Origin: Lachnospiraceae bacterium
GTDB taxonomy: Bacteria > Bacillota > Clostridia > Lachnospirales > Lachnospiraceae
DNA: 43,598 bases
Direction: 5' to 3'
NCBI GenBank assembly: GCA_030531435.1
Contig: JAUNNN010000013.1
Span: 1-43,598 of the forward strand
Position 1 is the first letter of the stretch; every line of letters starts with the position of its first letter. This document shows, one piece after another, positions 25,831 to 34,921 of this stretch. The notes below the pieces were generated by a model. That model ran no database searches. It was given only the letters and a program-made list of their open reading frames with translations, and was not told the DNA's origin. A program made the translations under genes and the position numbers.

Positions 25831-26437
25831 CTATACTTCCCTCCATAAATAATTTATCAACCTCTTGCCAATCAAGGCATCTTACAAATCTATCGCACGG
25901 AAACTCAGCATTTTTATTCCATGGGCGATCAAATACAGCCACTTTACAGTTATCAAAATGAAGTACGTGTGTAAAGGCTGCTGGCGAATCTTCAACTGCG
26001 AAGTCAAACTTCATAGTATATAGTTCTTCTAATTTCATGTTATAGGAACAGTCCTGATTAAATATCTCGCGACCATATTTATCAACACAAATCAGCGGAA
26101 CACGATCTAGTCCATGATTATCTAACCATTTTCTTGAAGGCTCATAGGAATCAAAAGGCCTCCCCGTTATTACATATACCTCATGTCCTAAGTCTACCCA
26201 TTTATTAATTGTTTCTGATGCTCCCTTAGTTTCCTCATAAGCAAGTAACGTTTCTGGAATATGACCGGCTCTCATTAAAGCATCATATTGGTCATCGTTT
26301 AAATCAAATGATTTCTTTAGATTAAAGAACTGTACCTCTGCATAAGGTACATCAATATTAAACATTTCCTTAGCAAGCTTTGAGAAATAGCTTCCTGTCT
26401 CGCAAATTACATCATCAAAATCAATATAAACTTTCAT
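25823..26437 (-). CDS. HAD-superfamily phosphatase (5'-nucleotidase NT5C-like)
   Basis: 204 residues. Motif I is DFDDVI (nucleophile Asp6, acid Asp8), motif II is VITGR, and the acidic motif IV is FAVEDSP. A helical cap falls between motifs I and II. This layout resembles small NT5C/YorS-like HAD nucleotidases, but the substrate cannot be fixed. It lies between two diguanylate cyclase genes in one operon, overlapping one and 14 bp from the other, so a role with c-di-GMP breakdown products or nucleotides is a tempting guess only. Confidence 0.8.
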   Translation of the reverse strand: MKVYIDFDDVICETGSYFSKLAKEMFNIDVPYAEVQFFNLKKSFDLNDDQYDALMRAGHIPETLLAYEETKGASETINKWVDLGHEVYVITGRPFDSYEPSRKWLDNHGLDRVPLICVDKYGREIFNQDCSYNMKLEELYTMKFDFAVEDSPAAFTHVLHFDNCKVAVFDRPWNKNAEFPCDRFVRCLDWQEVDKLFMEGSIDG

Positions 26438-26451
26438 GTTAATATACCGTA

Positions 26452-29121
26452 TTATTTCTCAATATTTTTTACATATAGGAAAAAGTTCTGATTGTCTTTA
26501 CTATAATCATTGGCAGGAATTATCTCCATCATTACCTGCTTGAACTCATCACCAAATTTTCTTCTATAGAATATGTGAAGAGATGTCTTATTTCCCATAA
26601 AGTAATTTCTCATATAATCGAGATCTGTGTATTTTAAATATTCATTAAGGTCATCTGGATGAACCTGACCTGACTCGCCAAAAGATTTAAGCCAGCTTGA
26701 AATACTTTCTGCAAATCCCTTTTCGCTTGTCTGTTCACTAACATCCATGTCAACAATCTGGTATGAGTCATCTGTAATGTTTATTTTAAGAATCTTTGTG
26801 TATAACTCACAAAGAGCCTTATGTGCATCCTTCTGCCCTCTTCTGTCAACACCAACCTGTTTATAATGATCAGCCTTTGCTTCATACATACGCTGTTCTG
26901 CAACTGCTCCAAGCTGTCTCACTGAAAATTCTGGTTCTTCTTCTTTACTAATCCAGCCATAAGAAATAGAAAGGCTTTCAACTAATTTGCCTGACCAACT
27001 AATAATAGTATCATCAAAATCTGCTAGGACTTCTTCAACCTTTTTCGTGTTGCAGTGAATGATAGCTACAAATTCATCTCCGCCTATTCGGTAAAGTTTT
27101 CCGTATGGTGAAAGACTCTTTTTCATACACTGGCATGCGCCAATAATCAGTTCATCCCCTGCCATATGACCCTTACTATCATTGACTATCTTTAAGCCAT
27201 TTACATCAAGAGAAATATAAATAAAGTCATCTTCTTCAGGAGTATCGTTATAAGCATATATATCTTCTTCGTAAGCTCGTCTATTAAATAATCCTGTGAG
27301 TTCGTCAGTCTGAGTCTTTTTAATAAGCTTCTCTTCCTGTCTTTTTTCATCATCAATTACACGTGTAGTAAAAATGACCTTTGTAGGATTGCCCTCTTTG
27401 TCATTTTCCATAGTAATAAAGCTTGCAAGAAACCATCCCGTATGCTTACCTACAAATTGCTTAGAGATAATTTTCTTGTCCTTCATTCGATCCGATAATG
27501 TAGTCAAATCTGTAAACTCAAGTGCATCATCTCTATACTCATCTACAACAACTGCGCCTATAACCTCTGACATCATTTTGACAGCACCTTCACTACTATC
27601 AAACATTTCTTTTACTTGGCCTCTTGAGTTAAATTCAACAACTGTATCATCGAGAATATCAATTACATGCATGCTATAGAAAATACCCTCAAGTGTGCCA
27701 AGAGTTGAATAATACTCATTTTTCTCATTAAGCGCGTCCATAAGCATGACAACTTTTGCCTGGTCTTCTCGCACTACATCATCAACGTCATAGTGGTAAC
27801 CGCGAAGAATGTGCCCACCTGGAATTTCCTGTGCTGTTCCACCACATCTTACAAAACGAGTACCTTTTGTTGGATGGTTCCAGAGATATGTATTTTCATC
27901 AAAGTTACCCATCTTCATCTGTTCTACACTATTAAGAACTGATGGGACTGCTTCTGGTGAAATTTTAGAAAACCACTCTGTATATGTTTCTTCTGGTGTG
28001 TACTCCTGACCTGATATACCTAAAAGAGACTTCATCGTGTCATCAGCAAACATTCGTGGCTCTTTTCCATCAACAAGCTCAATGTGCCACGTTCCCATAT
28101 TTGCAGATGCAATAATGTCATGTATATCTACATTTTCAGACTGTAGTTTTGCTTTTTCTGATGCTATGTCTCTACGTCTTTTTGCATTTCTTAATAAAAC
28201 ATATGTAGCATAAAGTACAATAATTAAGCTTATTGATACAATTGTAAATACTGAACTCTTTGTATTTTCACTAACAAATCCTTCAAAGGATGCGGCTGGA
28301 ACTATTATAGCTACTTTCCACTGTGTTCCTGGAATGGCTGCTATGCAAATTCTGCCTTCACCATTCATGTCTTTATATGAAACTGCTGTTTCAGTTGCCT
28401 GAGCTAATAGTTCTTTTGTACGTGCAATTTCATCTTCTGTAGCATCAAACTGCTCCATGAACATATCAAGTGTTAAATCTTTTACAAATTCTGATTCAAT
28501 AGTTGAACAGATCACCATATTATTCTCATCAACTAATAATCCATGAATTGGCTGTCCAAAAAGAGTTGTTTCAAAAAGAGGCGAAAGCTGTCTAGTTGCC
28601 TCAATATATCCTGTTATTACACCTGAATTTTTTCCATCATAAATGAGTGGTGTGTAGAAATTTACTAGAGTTTCCTTTGATGTCTTTGGATGATAATTAT
28701 TCCAAACACCTGTGTTACCTTTAATTCCCTCTATGTAGTATACTCTATCGCTTGCATCAAATGGTTCTCCAATATTCATGACATTCATGCCATCAGCACG
28801 AATATATTCAATTCCTCCAAATGGAGTGTTTGCAACCATAGGTCCAATCACTTCTGAAGGATTTTCAAGTGTGTCAGAAGTCATTGTCTGGGCAATTGTT
28901 ACAGCTGCTAATTTCACACTGCTTTCTGCATATCCTATTTCGCCTGAAATATTACTTGCTATATATTCAGCAACCTGATTTGTTATCTGCTCAGCATTAT
29001 TAATCACATTTTTCTTTTGAAAATGTGTGTAGTTACCAAGTACTATAAATATTATTGCAACAGCGATAACCGCCAGTATTACACTACTTTTGCTTATCTG
29101 CTCTTTATTATTTTTTGTCAT
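26452..29121 (-). CDS. Membrane diguanylate cyclase: dCache, PAS regions, GGDEF and C-terminal extension
   Basis: 889 residues. Membrane helix 1 (about 13-33) and helix 2 (about 289-309) flank a dCache extracellular sensor with a DRVYYIEG-type ligand motif. Two PAS-like regions follow (about 330-452 and 460-595). The GGDEF domain (about 603-755) has TDELTGLFNRRAYEED, LDVNGLKIVND and GGDEF at 680-684, all intact; no RxxD I-site is seen. The last 125 residues form another PAS-like domain after the cyclase, an uncommon order. The start is supported by AAAGGTG. It is the first gene of the GGDEF / HAD / GGDEF operon. Confidence 0.93.
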   Translation of the reverse strand: MTKNNKEQISKSSVILAVIAVAIIFIVLGNYTHFQKKNVINNAEQITNQVAEYIASNISGEIGYAESSVKLAAVTIAQTMTSDTLENPSEVIGPMVANTPFGGIEYIRADGMNVMNIGEPFDASDRVYYIEGIKGNTGVWNNYHPKTSKETLVNFYTPLIYDGKNSGVITGYIEATRQLSPLFETTLFGQPIHGLLVDENNMVICSTIESEFVKDLTLDMFMEQFDATEDEIARTKELLAQATETAVSYKDMNGEGRICIAAIPGTQWKVAIIVPAASFEGFVSENTKSSVFTIVSISLIIVLYATYVLLRNAKRRRDIASEKAKLQSENVDIHDIIASANMGTWHIELVDGKEPRMFADDTMKSLLGISGQEYTPEETYTEWFSKISPEAVPSVLNSVEQMKMGNFDENTYLWNHPTKGTRFVRCGGTAQEIPGGHILRGYHYDVDDVVREDQAKVVMLMDALNEKNEYYSTLGTLEGIFYSMHVIDILDDTVVEFNSRGQVKEMFDSSEGAVKMMSEVIGAVVVDEYRDDALEFTDLTTLSDRMKDKKIISKQFVGKHTGWFLASFITMENDKEGNPTKVIFTTRVIDDEKRQEEKLIKKTQTDELTGLFNRRAYEEDIYAYNDTPEEDDFIYISLDVNGLKIVNDSKGHMAGDELIIGACQCMKKSLSPYGKLYRIGGDEFVAIIHCNTKKVEEVLADFDDTIISWSGKLVESLSISYGWISKEEEPEFSVRQLGAVAEQRMYEAKADHYKQVGVDRRGQKDAHKALCELYTKILKINITDDSYQIVDMDVSEQTSEKGFAESISSWLKSFGESGQVHPDDLNEYLKYTDLDYMRNYFMGNKTSLHIFYRRKFGDEFKQVMMEIIPANDYSKDNQNFFLYVKNIEK

Positions 29122-29195
29122 TTTATCTGCACCTTTTTTATTGTGTTAAAGAGTACATTAACGCTATTTTATAATATTATTTCAATTATACATTA

Positions 29196-31052
29196 TTATT
29201 CAAGTATGATATTTATACGTCCTGCACCATATGGATTCTCATAATCCATTTGATACCCTGAAAGCTTATTAAGTGGTGAATTTTTAGTATTAACTAAAGG
29301 ATACTCTCCTTCTTTTTCAAATGCTTCGAAATACATTCCTAAAATACTATAATCCTGTCCAACGAAATCAATTATCAATTCATCATCGCTAAACATACCT
29401 AGTCCATTACCACTATTTCTTAAAATGTAATTAATTCCACCAACTGTATATTTCTTTTCTAAATCTATATCTTCATATTTTGAAGATTCTTTATTATATA
29501 TTTTTACGTCCTTAACCCGATATGCTCCGTCAACTGCCTCAAACATACCATCGCCTTTTGTCTTAACACTTGAAGGAACTGTTGAATCAATTGTATACTG
29601 CATTCCTGCTACATGTAGGAAGCCACCATTTTCAGCTGGAATATCCCATTCATCATCCCACTCGCCTATTACTGTCGCTCCCATTTCAAGTGCATCAAGA
29701 ATCTGCTGTCCTGTTGCTTGAATCAAGCAAACCATATTACCAAATGGTTCCACAGCCTTAATATTCATATAAGTAATATCACCACTATCAAGCTGTGCTC
29801 TTATTCCACCACCATTTGCAATTGCGATATCACAATTGATATCAATTACATCGTTAAAATACCAATACACTGAATCAGAAATTATATCGCCTGAATTCAT
29901 CTCACGAGATCTAATCAAACGTTCACTTAAATCATCCGGATTATTTATATACATCGTAGTTGATAACTTAGCTACTTTCTCACCCATTTTATCCATAACA
30001 CGGTCATTGAGTTCTTTTTCTAATGAGGCAACCTTTGCGTCTACATTGTCATAAGAATTTATGAGTGATGATGTAACCTTATCATCATTTATCTCCATTA
30101 ATCCAATGTTGTTTAAGTATGATCCAGTCTGAGTAAGTAAAACCTCTTTTCCGCTTTTATCTTTAACAAGTTCATTTTCTATAACTGTGTGTGAATGGCC
30201 ATCAATAAATGCATCTAATCCTTCAACGTTAGCTATTACATCGTAGCTGCTGATGTTATTTCTTTTTTCGTCAACGCCTACACCAACATGGCCAATAGCT
30301 ATAATATAGTCGGCTTCTCCCCTAACTTTATCAATTGAATTCTGTACACTCTCGTACATATCTTTCGCGCCATTTACACCATCAATTGTATAAATGTATT
30401 CACCCTTCTCGTTTTGGAAATAAGTAGGTGTTGATGAAGTAATTGTTTCAGGCGTTGTAACTCCGATAAATGCAATTTTCTTTCCACCCATTTCGAATAT
30501 ATGACTATCATCAAGTGGATTTTCGCTTTCTACTAAAGCATGAAAATTACAACTGATGTATGGATAATTAGCCTCTTCTATTCTATTGAAGAATGCGTTC
30601 ATTCCAAAATCAAAGTCATGATTTCCAGGGGTTGCAAGATCATATCCACATGCATTCATTAACTCAATAATTGACTCGCCTTCATCAAATGCGCCATATA
30701 CATCTCCCTGTAACTCATCACCTGCATCAACGAGTATTACATCCTTTCCTTCAGCTTCCATATCACTTACAAGTGCTGCAACATTTGACATACGAAGTCC
30801 AGGCTTATCTTCGTCATTCTCATCCTTAACTGTATTGTATACGTAGCTATGAATATCGTTAGTATATACAATGTATATAGATTCAGCTTCTGTTGTATTT
30901 TCTTCAGAATCTGAATTCTCTGACACTACTTCAGTAGCCTTGTCAGCATTTTCTATTTTTTCGTTTGTAACATCATTCGTAACTTTTCCACAACCGACTA
31001 CAGCTAATGCAAGTATTGATATAACAATTGATTTTAATAATCTATTTCTCAT
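29196..31052 (-). CDS. Lipoprotein 5'-nucleotidase / metallophosphatase (UshA family)
   Basis: 618 residues from ATG 31052. A GTG 15 bp upstream is in frame but has no ribosome site. The lipoprotein signal ends LAVVGC (Cys21). The metallophosphatase domain has YTNDIHS, DAGDELQGD, GNHDFDFG, IAIGHVG and DGHSH, which are the di-metal ligands, with the C-terminal substrate domain starting near residue 380 (GGGIRAQL typical). It should remove phosphate from extracellular nucleotides such as AMP or UDP-sugars at the membrane surface. As last gene of the sulfur-amino-acid importer operon (11 bp after the ATPase gene), it may supply nucleosides or break down sulfur nucleotides, which is an inference. 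Confidence 0.9.
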   Translation of the reverse strand: MRNRLLKSIVISILALAVVGCGKVTNDVTNEKIENADKATEVVSENSDSEENTTEAESIYIVYTNDIHSYVYNTVKDENDEDKPGLRMSNVAALVSDMEAEGKDVILVDAGDELQGDVYGAFDEGESIIELMNACGYDLATPGNHDFDFGMNAFFNRIEEANYPYISCNFHALVESENPLDDSHIFEMGGKKIAFIGVTTPETITSSTPTYFQNEKGEYIYTIDGVNGAKDMYESVQNSIDKVRGEADYIIAIGHVGVGVDEKRNNISSYDVIANVEGLDAFIDGHSHTVIENELVKDKSGKEVLLTQTGSYLNNIGLMEINDDKVTSSLINSYDNVDAKVASLEKELNDRVMDKMGEKVAKLSTTMYINNPDDLSERLIRSREMNSGDIISDSVYWYFNDVIDINCDIAIANGGGIRAQLDSGDITYMNIKAVEPFGNMVCLIQATGQQILDALEMGATVIGEWDDEWDIPAENGGFLHVAGMQYTIDSTVPSSVKTKGDGMFEAVDGAYRVKDVKIYNKESSKYEDIDLEKKYTVGGINYILRNSGNGLGMFSDDELIIDFVGQDYSILGMYFEAFEKEGEYPLVNTKNSPLNKLSGYQMDYENPYGAGRINIILE

Positions 31053-31078
31053 ATAACCTGAACCCACGTTTTAATTTT

Positions 31079-31819
31079 TTATTTTATATATTTAAACGAA
31101 TCTAAAAATCTCTTAGCTCGTTCTGATTTAGGATTCTCAAAGAATTCCTCTGGACTACTTTCTTCAACTATATCGCCACCATCAATAAAGACAATACGGT
31201 CTGCAACAGCCCTTGCAAAAGCCATTTCATGAGTAACAATTATCATTGTTCTGCCTTCTTTTGCCAGTGACAAAACAACATCAAGAACCTCCTTTACCAT
31301 TTCAGGATCCAGTGCTGCTGTTACTTCGTCAAATAGAAGTATTTCAGGGTTCATTATCATTGCCCTTACAATGGCTACTCTCTGCTTCTGTCCACCTGAA
31401 AGCTGTCTTGGATAATTATCAGCTTTTGAAACAAGTCCAACTCTTTCAAGGAGCTTTCTTGCTTCTTTTTCTACCTCATCCTTATTTCTCTTCTGCACTT
31501 TTACAGGAGCCAAAACCACATTCTGGAGTATAGTTTTATGAGGGAAAAGATCATAGCTTTGAAAAACCATACCAATCTTTTCGTGTGTCTTACGTAGGTT
31601 TTTCTTATTAGGGTTAATTACTTCATCATGAAGTGAAACTCTTCCATCCTGGATTTCTTCAAGGCCATTAAGGCATCTTAAAAATGTACTTTTTCCGCAT
31701 CCAGATGGTCCGATAACTACAACGACTTCTCCTTTTTTTACTGTAATATTAATATCGTTAAGAACGGAAAATCCATCAAATTCCTTATGTAAATGTTCAA
31801 CTTTTAATATGTCTTCCAT
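31079..31819 (-). CDS. Polar amino-acid (cyst(e)ine-type) ABC transporter ATPase, GlnQ/TcyN family
   Basis: 246 residues. Walker A is GPSGCGKST, the signature LSGGQKQR, and Walker B ILLFDEVTAALDP, followed by the switch His in VTHEM. The length and sequence are those of polar amino-acid importer ATPases. It energises the two permeases encoded just upstream (1 bp gap). Together with them it makes a second, non-MetNI importer in the same operon; the CjaA-like half of the fused receptor points to cysteine or cystine as its substrate. Confidence 0.93.
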   Translation of the reverse strand: MEDILKVEHLHKEFDGFSVLNDINITVKKGEVVVVIGPSGCGKSTFLRCLNGLEEIQDGRVSLHDEVINPNKKNLRKTHEKIGMVFQSYDLFPHKTILQNVVLAPVKVQKRNKDEVEKEARKLLERVGLVSKADNYPRQLSGGQKQRVAIVRAMIMNPEILLFDEVTAALDPEMVKEVLDVVLSLAKEGRTMIIVTHEMAFARAVADRIVFIDGGDIVEESSPEEFFENPKSERAKRFLDSFKYIK

Positions 31820-31820
31820 A

Positions 31821-32534
31821 TCAGTTCTCCCACTTTTTCTCTAAATACTTTGATAGCTGACTAATAGGCCAGCAGGCAATAAAATACAATATAAATATTG
31901 TCGCAAAAATACCAAACGCTGCATTTGGCGATGTTTTTCTATTTGCCTCAATTATCTGCTGTCCCACCTTTAGAACTTCTACAATACCTATCATCATTAC
32001 AAGACTTGTAGTTTTAATCATACGTGTAATTAGGTTAATGGACAAAGGTAATAATCTACGAATAGTCTGAGGGATAATAACATACAAATATGTCTGGTAT
32101 TTGCTAAGCCCTAGAGCCTCACTACTTTCATACTGTATTAAAGGAATACTTATAAGAGATCCTCTTACAAGATCAGACATCTCTGCAGTACCCCAGAAAC
32201 TAAATACAATAACGGAAGCGGTTTCAGCTGTCAGATTAATATTCATAGCTTTAGTAGCACCAAAATACACAATAAAAAGCAATACCATCTGAGGCATAAT
32301 ACGTACAATTTCCAGATAAACTCTGGAAATAGCATTTATGACAGAGTTTTTAAGAGACATCAAAACTCCAAGAATTATGCCTAAAACAATACTAATTACC
32401 ACTGAAATAATACTGATTTTAAGAGCCACTAGGAGCCCTTCAAACAGTCTTATCATATTACTGCCTTTAAGCAGCACATCAAATCCAAATGTTTCAAAAA
32501 TCGAATTCACTACATCAATCTCCGTACATTCCAA
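31821..32534 (-). CDS. Polar amino-acid ABC transporter permease (second subunit)
   Basis: 237 residues with about five membrane helices and the HisM/GlnP-type coupling loop ESSEALGLSKYQTYLYVIIPQ. It overlaps the other permease gene by 20 bp, so translation is probably coupled. The two differ enough to form a heterodimeric channel like TcyL-TcyM. Confidence 0.92.
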   Translation of the reverse strand: MECTEIDVVNSIFETFGFDVLLKGSNMIRLFEGLLVALKISIISVVISIVLGIILGVLMSLKNSVINAISRVYLEIVRIMPQMVLLFIVYFGATKAMNINLTAETASVIVFSFWGTAEMSDLVRGSLISIPLIQYESSEALGLSKYQTYLYVIIPQTIRRLLPLSINLITRMIKTTSLVMMIGIVEVLKVGQQIIEANRKTSPNAAFGIFATIFILYFIACWPISQLSKYLEKKWEN

Positions 32535-33174
32535 ATCTTGTTTTCTTTTCTACTATTGTTCCAATAATTGAAACTGGCAACAACATAATGATATAGAAAA
32601 TAACTAAAAGGAACAGACACTCCGTCGTTCTATAATATAATCCAATTAAATCTTTGGCAGTAAACATCAAATCCATAAGACTTATTGCAGAAAAGACACT
32701 TGTTTCTTTTAACAAAAAAATAACATTTGCCACTATCGCAGTAATGCTCATAGTGAACATCTGTGGAAAAACAATCAGAAAAAACATCTGACTCTTACTA
32801 AATCCCAACGCTGTTGCACTTTCGAGCTGTGATTTTGACACTGACAAAAGACCACTTCTGATGGATTCTGCCATATAACTTCCGCCAAGCAATCCCAGTC
32901 CAACAATTCCACAAGTCTGTGCTGAAATCATTATTCCTAGCTTTGGCAATCCAAAATAAATAAAAAATAACTGTACAAGCAATGGTGTGTTTCTGAATAA
33001 TTCAATATAAACTTTAACAATCGCTGAAAGTACTGGTACTTTAAAATAAAGAATAAATGCAGATACGACACCTAATACAAATGCCAGCAAAATTCCTATC
33101 CAACCTATTTTAATTGTAAGTAAAAAAGCCTCTTTGTATAAGGGTAAGTACGATGTAATCGTCGAAAAATCCAT
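32515..33174 (-). CDS. Polar amino-acid ABC transporter permease (first subunit)
   Basis: 219 residues with about five membrane helices. It has NTPLLVQLFFIYFGLP and the coupling loop ESATALGFSKSQMFFLIVFPQ, both HisQ/GlnP-type signatures. It follows metI by 12 bp and overlaps the partner permease gene. With that partner and the following ATPase it is a complete cyst(e)ine-type importer lacking its own receptor gene, because the receptor is the fused lipoprotein at the start of the operon. Confidence 0.92.
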   Translation of the reverse strand: MDFSTITSYLPLYKEAFLLTIKIGWIGILLAFVLGVVSAFILYFKVPVLSAIVKVYIELFRNTPLLVQLFFIYFGLPKLGIMISAQTCGIVGLGLLGGSYMAESIRSGLLSVSKSQLESATALGFSKSQMFFLIVFPQMFTMSITAIVANVIFLLKETSVFSAISLMDLMFTAKDLIGLYYRTTECLFLLVIFYIIMLLPVSIIGTIVEKKTRFGMYGD

Positions 33175-33186
33175 AATTAAATCATC

Positions 33187-33849
33187 CTATTTCTTTCTAT
33201 GATCAAGTCGCGCTGAGACTTTTGCTCCAACATTCTGAATAATCTGGAAAATTAAAATCAAAAGAATAACAGTCACTATCATAATATCTGTCTGCCATCT
33301 GTAGTAACCATATCTTACAGCGATATCGCCTAAGCCCCCGCCACCTACAGTTCCTGACATTGCAGAATATCCTAACAATATACCTGTTGTGATTGTAGCT
33401 CCTGTAATAAGTGATGTTTTTGCCTCTACCAATAACACCTTAAAAATTATCTGTATATTGCTGGCACCCATAGCTTTAGCTGCCTCAATAACACCTGCAT
33501 CAACTTCATTAAGTGATGATTCTACAACTCTTGCAATATAAGGAGCTGCGCATATTACAAGTGGAACTATTGTTGCAGTTGAACCATAGCTTTTACCCGC
33601 AACTAACCTTGTGAATGGTATAAGTAATATAAGAAGAATAAGGAACGGAATACTTCTAACTACATTACAAATAATATCAAGTATTCTGTATATTATCTTA
33701 TTTGGTTTTAATCCTGTCTCCCTTGTCACATTGAGCACAATACCCATTGGAAGACCAATAATATATCCTACTAAAGTGGAAACAAGAGTCATATATAATG
33801 TATCTCTTATTCCTTCTAACAGCATGCTAATAACTTTTCCATCAAACAT
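33187..33849 (-). CDS. metI: Methionine ABC transporter permease
   Basis: 220 residues, the normal length of MetI, with five membrane helices. The motif GLPMGIVLNVT near the N-terminus, RSIPFLILLI and the coupling loop VIEAAKAMGASNIQIIFKVLL are MetI-type. It forms a homodimer channel with MetN for D- or L-methionine and related substrates. It overlaps the metN 3' end by 8 bp. Confidence 0.95.
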   Translation of the reverse strand: MFDGKVISMLLEGIRDTLYMTLVSTLVGYIIGLPMGIVLNVTRETGLKPNKIIYRILDIICNVVRSIPFLILLILLIPFTRLVAGKSYGSTATIVPLVICAAPYIARVVESSLNEVDAGVIEAAKAMGASNIQIIFKVLLVEAKTSLITGATITTGILLGYSAMSGTVGGGGLGDIAVRYGYYRWQTDIMIVTVILLILIFQIIQNVGAKVSARLDHRKK

Positions 33850-34855
33850 TTTCTTTTACCTCCGATACACATAGTCCTCTCTCATTAAGGTAATCAATTA
33901 TCTTTGCCTGAAGTGCTTCATCCTCAGGAAGTCCTAATAACATTTCACCCTTAGCAGTTCCACCAACATTTCTAGTATCGGCTTTTAATATATTAATAGG
34001 AGTATTAAATTGCAAAATAGCATTAGATATAACTGGTTCATATGCTGAATTTTCTGAGAACACAATACGTATAACTTTTTCTGTATCAAGAGACTCAACA
34101 GGCGAATATCTAACTGGTTTTCCAGAGATTAATTCTCTTGCTGCATCCGTGGAAGGATTTTCAAAAATCTGTTCTACCAAGCCTTCTTCAACTAACTTAC
34201 CATTTTCAATAATTGCTACTTTATTACAAATATCTGTAACAACAGACATCTGGTGTGTAATTACAACAATTGTAATGCCAAATTTGCTATTTATATCCTT
34301 TAGAAGCGACAATATAGACTCTGTAGTCTGTGGATCTAGGGCACTAGTTGCCTCGTCGCAAAGAAGTATCTTTGGATTAGTTGCTAATGCTCTTGCAATG
34401 GCAACTCTCTGCTTCTGACCACCAGATAACTGTGAAGGATATGCCTTTTCCTTTTCAGACATATTAACAAGACCAAGAAGTTCCTTAGCTCTAGCTTTTG
34501 CCTCTTTCTTTCTTACTCCAGCTATTTCCAGAGGAAAACAAATATTGTCAATAACTGTTTTCTGTTCAAGAAGATTAAAGCCCTGGAAAATCATTCCTAT
34601 TTCGCTTCTCTTTTTTCTAAGTTCTTTTTCTGAAAGACTGGATAAGTCCACACCTTCAACAATAATCTGTCCATCTGAAGGTTTTTCCAAGAAGTTTATA
34701 GAACGAACAAGCGTGCTTTTTCCAGCACCAGACATACCTATTATTCCGTATATATCACCAGATTCAATAGAAAGGTTCACGTCATCAAGTGCCGTTACCG
34801 TATATCCTTTAACATCAAACTCTTTTGTAAGGTTTTTAATTTCAATTATACTCAT
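33842..34855 (-). CDS. metN: Methionine ABC transporter ATPase with NIL domain
   Basis: 337 residues. The ABC domain (1-245) has Walker A GMSGAGKST, signature LSGGQKQR and Walker B LLCDEATSALDP. The C-terminal NIL domain (about 265-337, with GGTAKGEMLLGLP) is the site where methionine binds and shuts down transport in MetNI (trans-inhibition). It is 66 bp after the fused receptor gene, with a strong hairpin in between. Confidence 0.96.
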   Translation of the reverse strand: MSIIEIKNLTKEFDVKGYTVTALDDVNLSIESGDIYGIIGMSGAGKSTLVRSINFLEKPSDGQIIVEGVDLSSLSEKELRKKRSEIGMIFQGFNLLEQKTVIDNICFPLEIAGVRKKEAKARAKELLGLVNMSEKEKAYPSQLSGGQKQRVAIARALATNPKILLCDEATSALDPQTTESILSLLKDINSKFGITIVVITHQMSVVTDICNKVAIIENGKLVEEGLVEQIFENPSTDAARELISGKPVRYSPVESLDTEKVIRIVFSENSAYEPVISNAILQFNTPINILKADTRNVGGTAKGEMLLGLPEDEALQAKIIDYLNERGLCVSEVKENV

Positions 34856-34879
34856 TTCATATTCCTTCTAGATATAAAC

Positions 34880-34910
34880 TAAAAAAAGGAGGGCACTCAT
34901 TGCCCTCCTT
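34880..34910 (-). terminator. Intra-operon hairpin between the fused receptor gene and metN
   Basis: A perfect 10-bp stem (34886-34895 with 34901-34910) with a 5-nt loop is followed by TTTTTTTAG on the minus strand, a full intrinsic terminator. Partial read-through would give much more receptor than MetN, MetI and later proteins. Confidence 0.85.
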
Positions 34911-34921
34911 AATACTATGTA

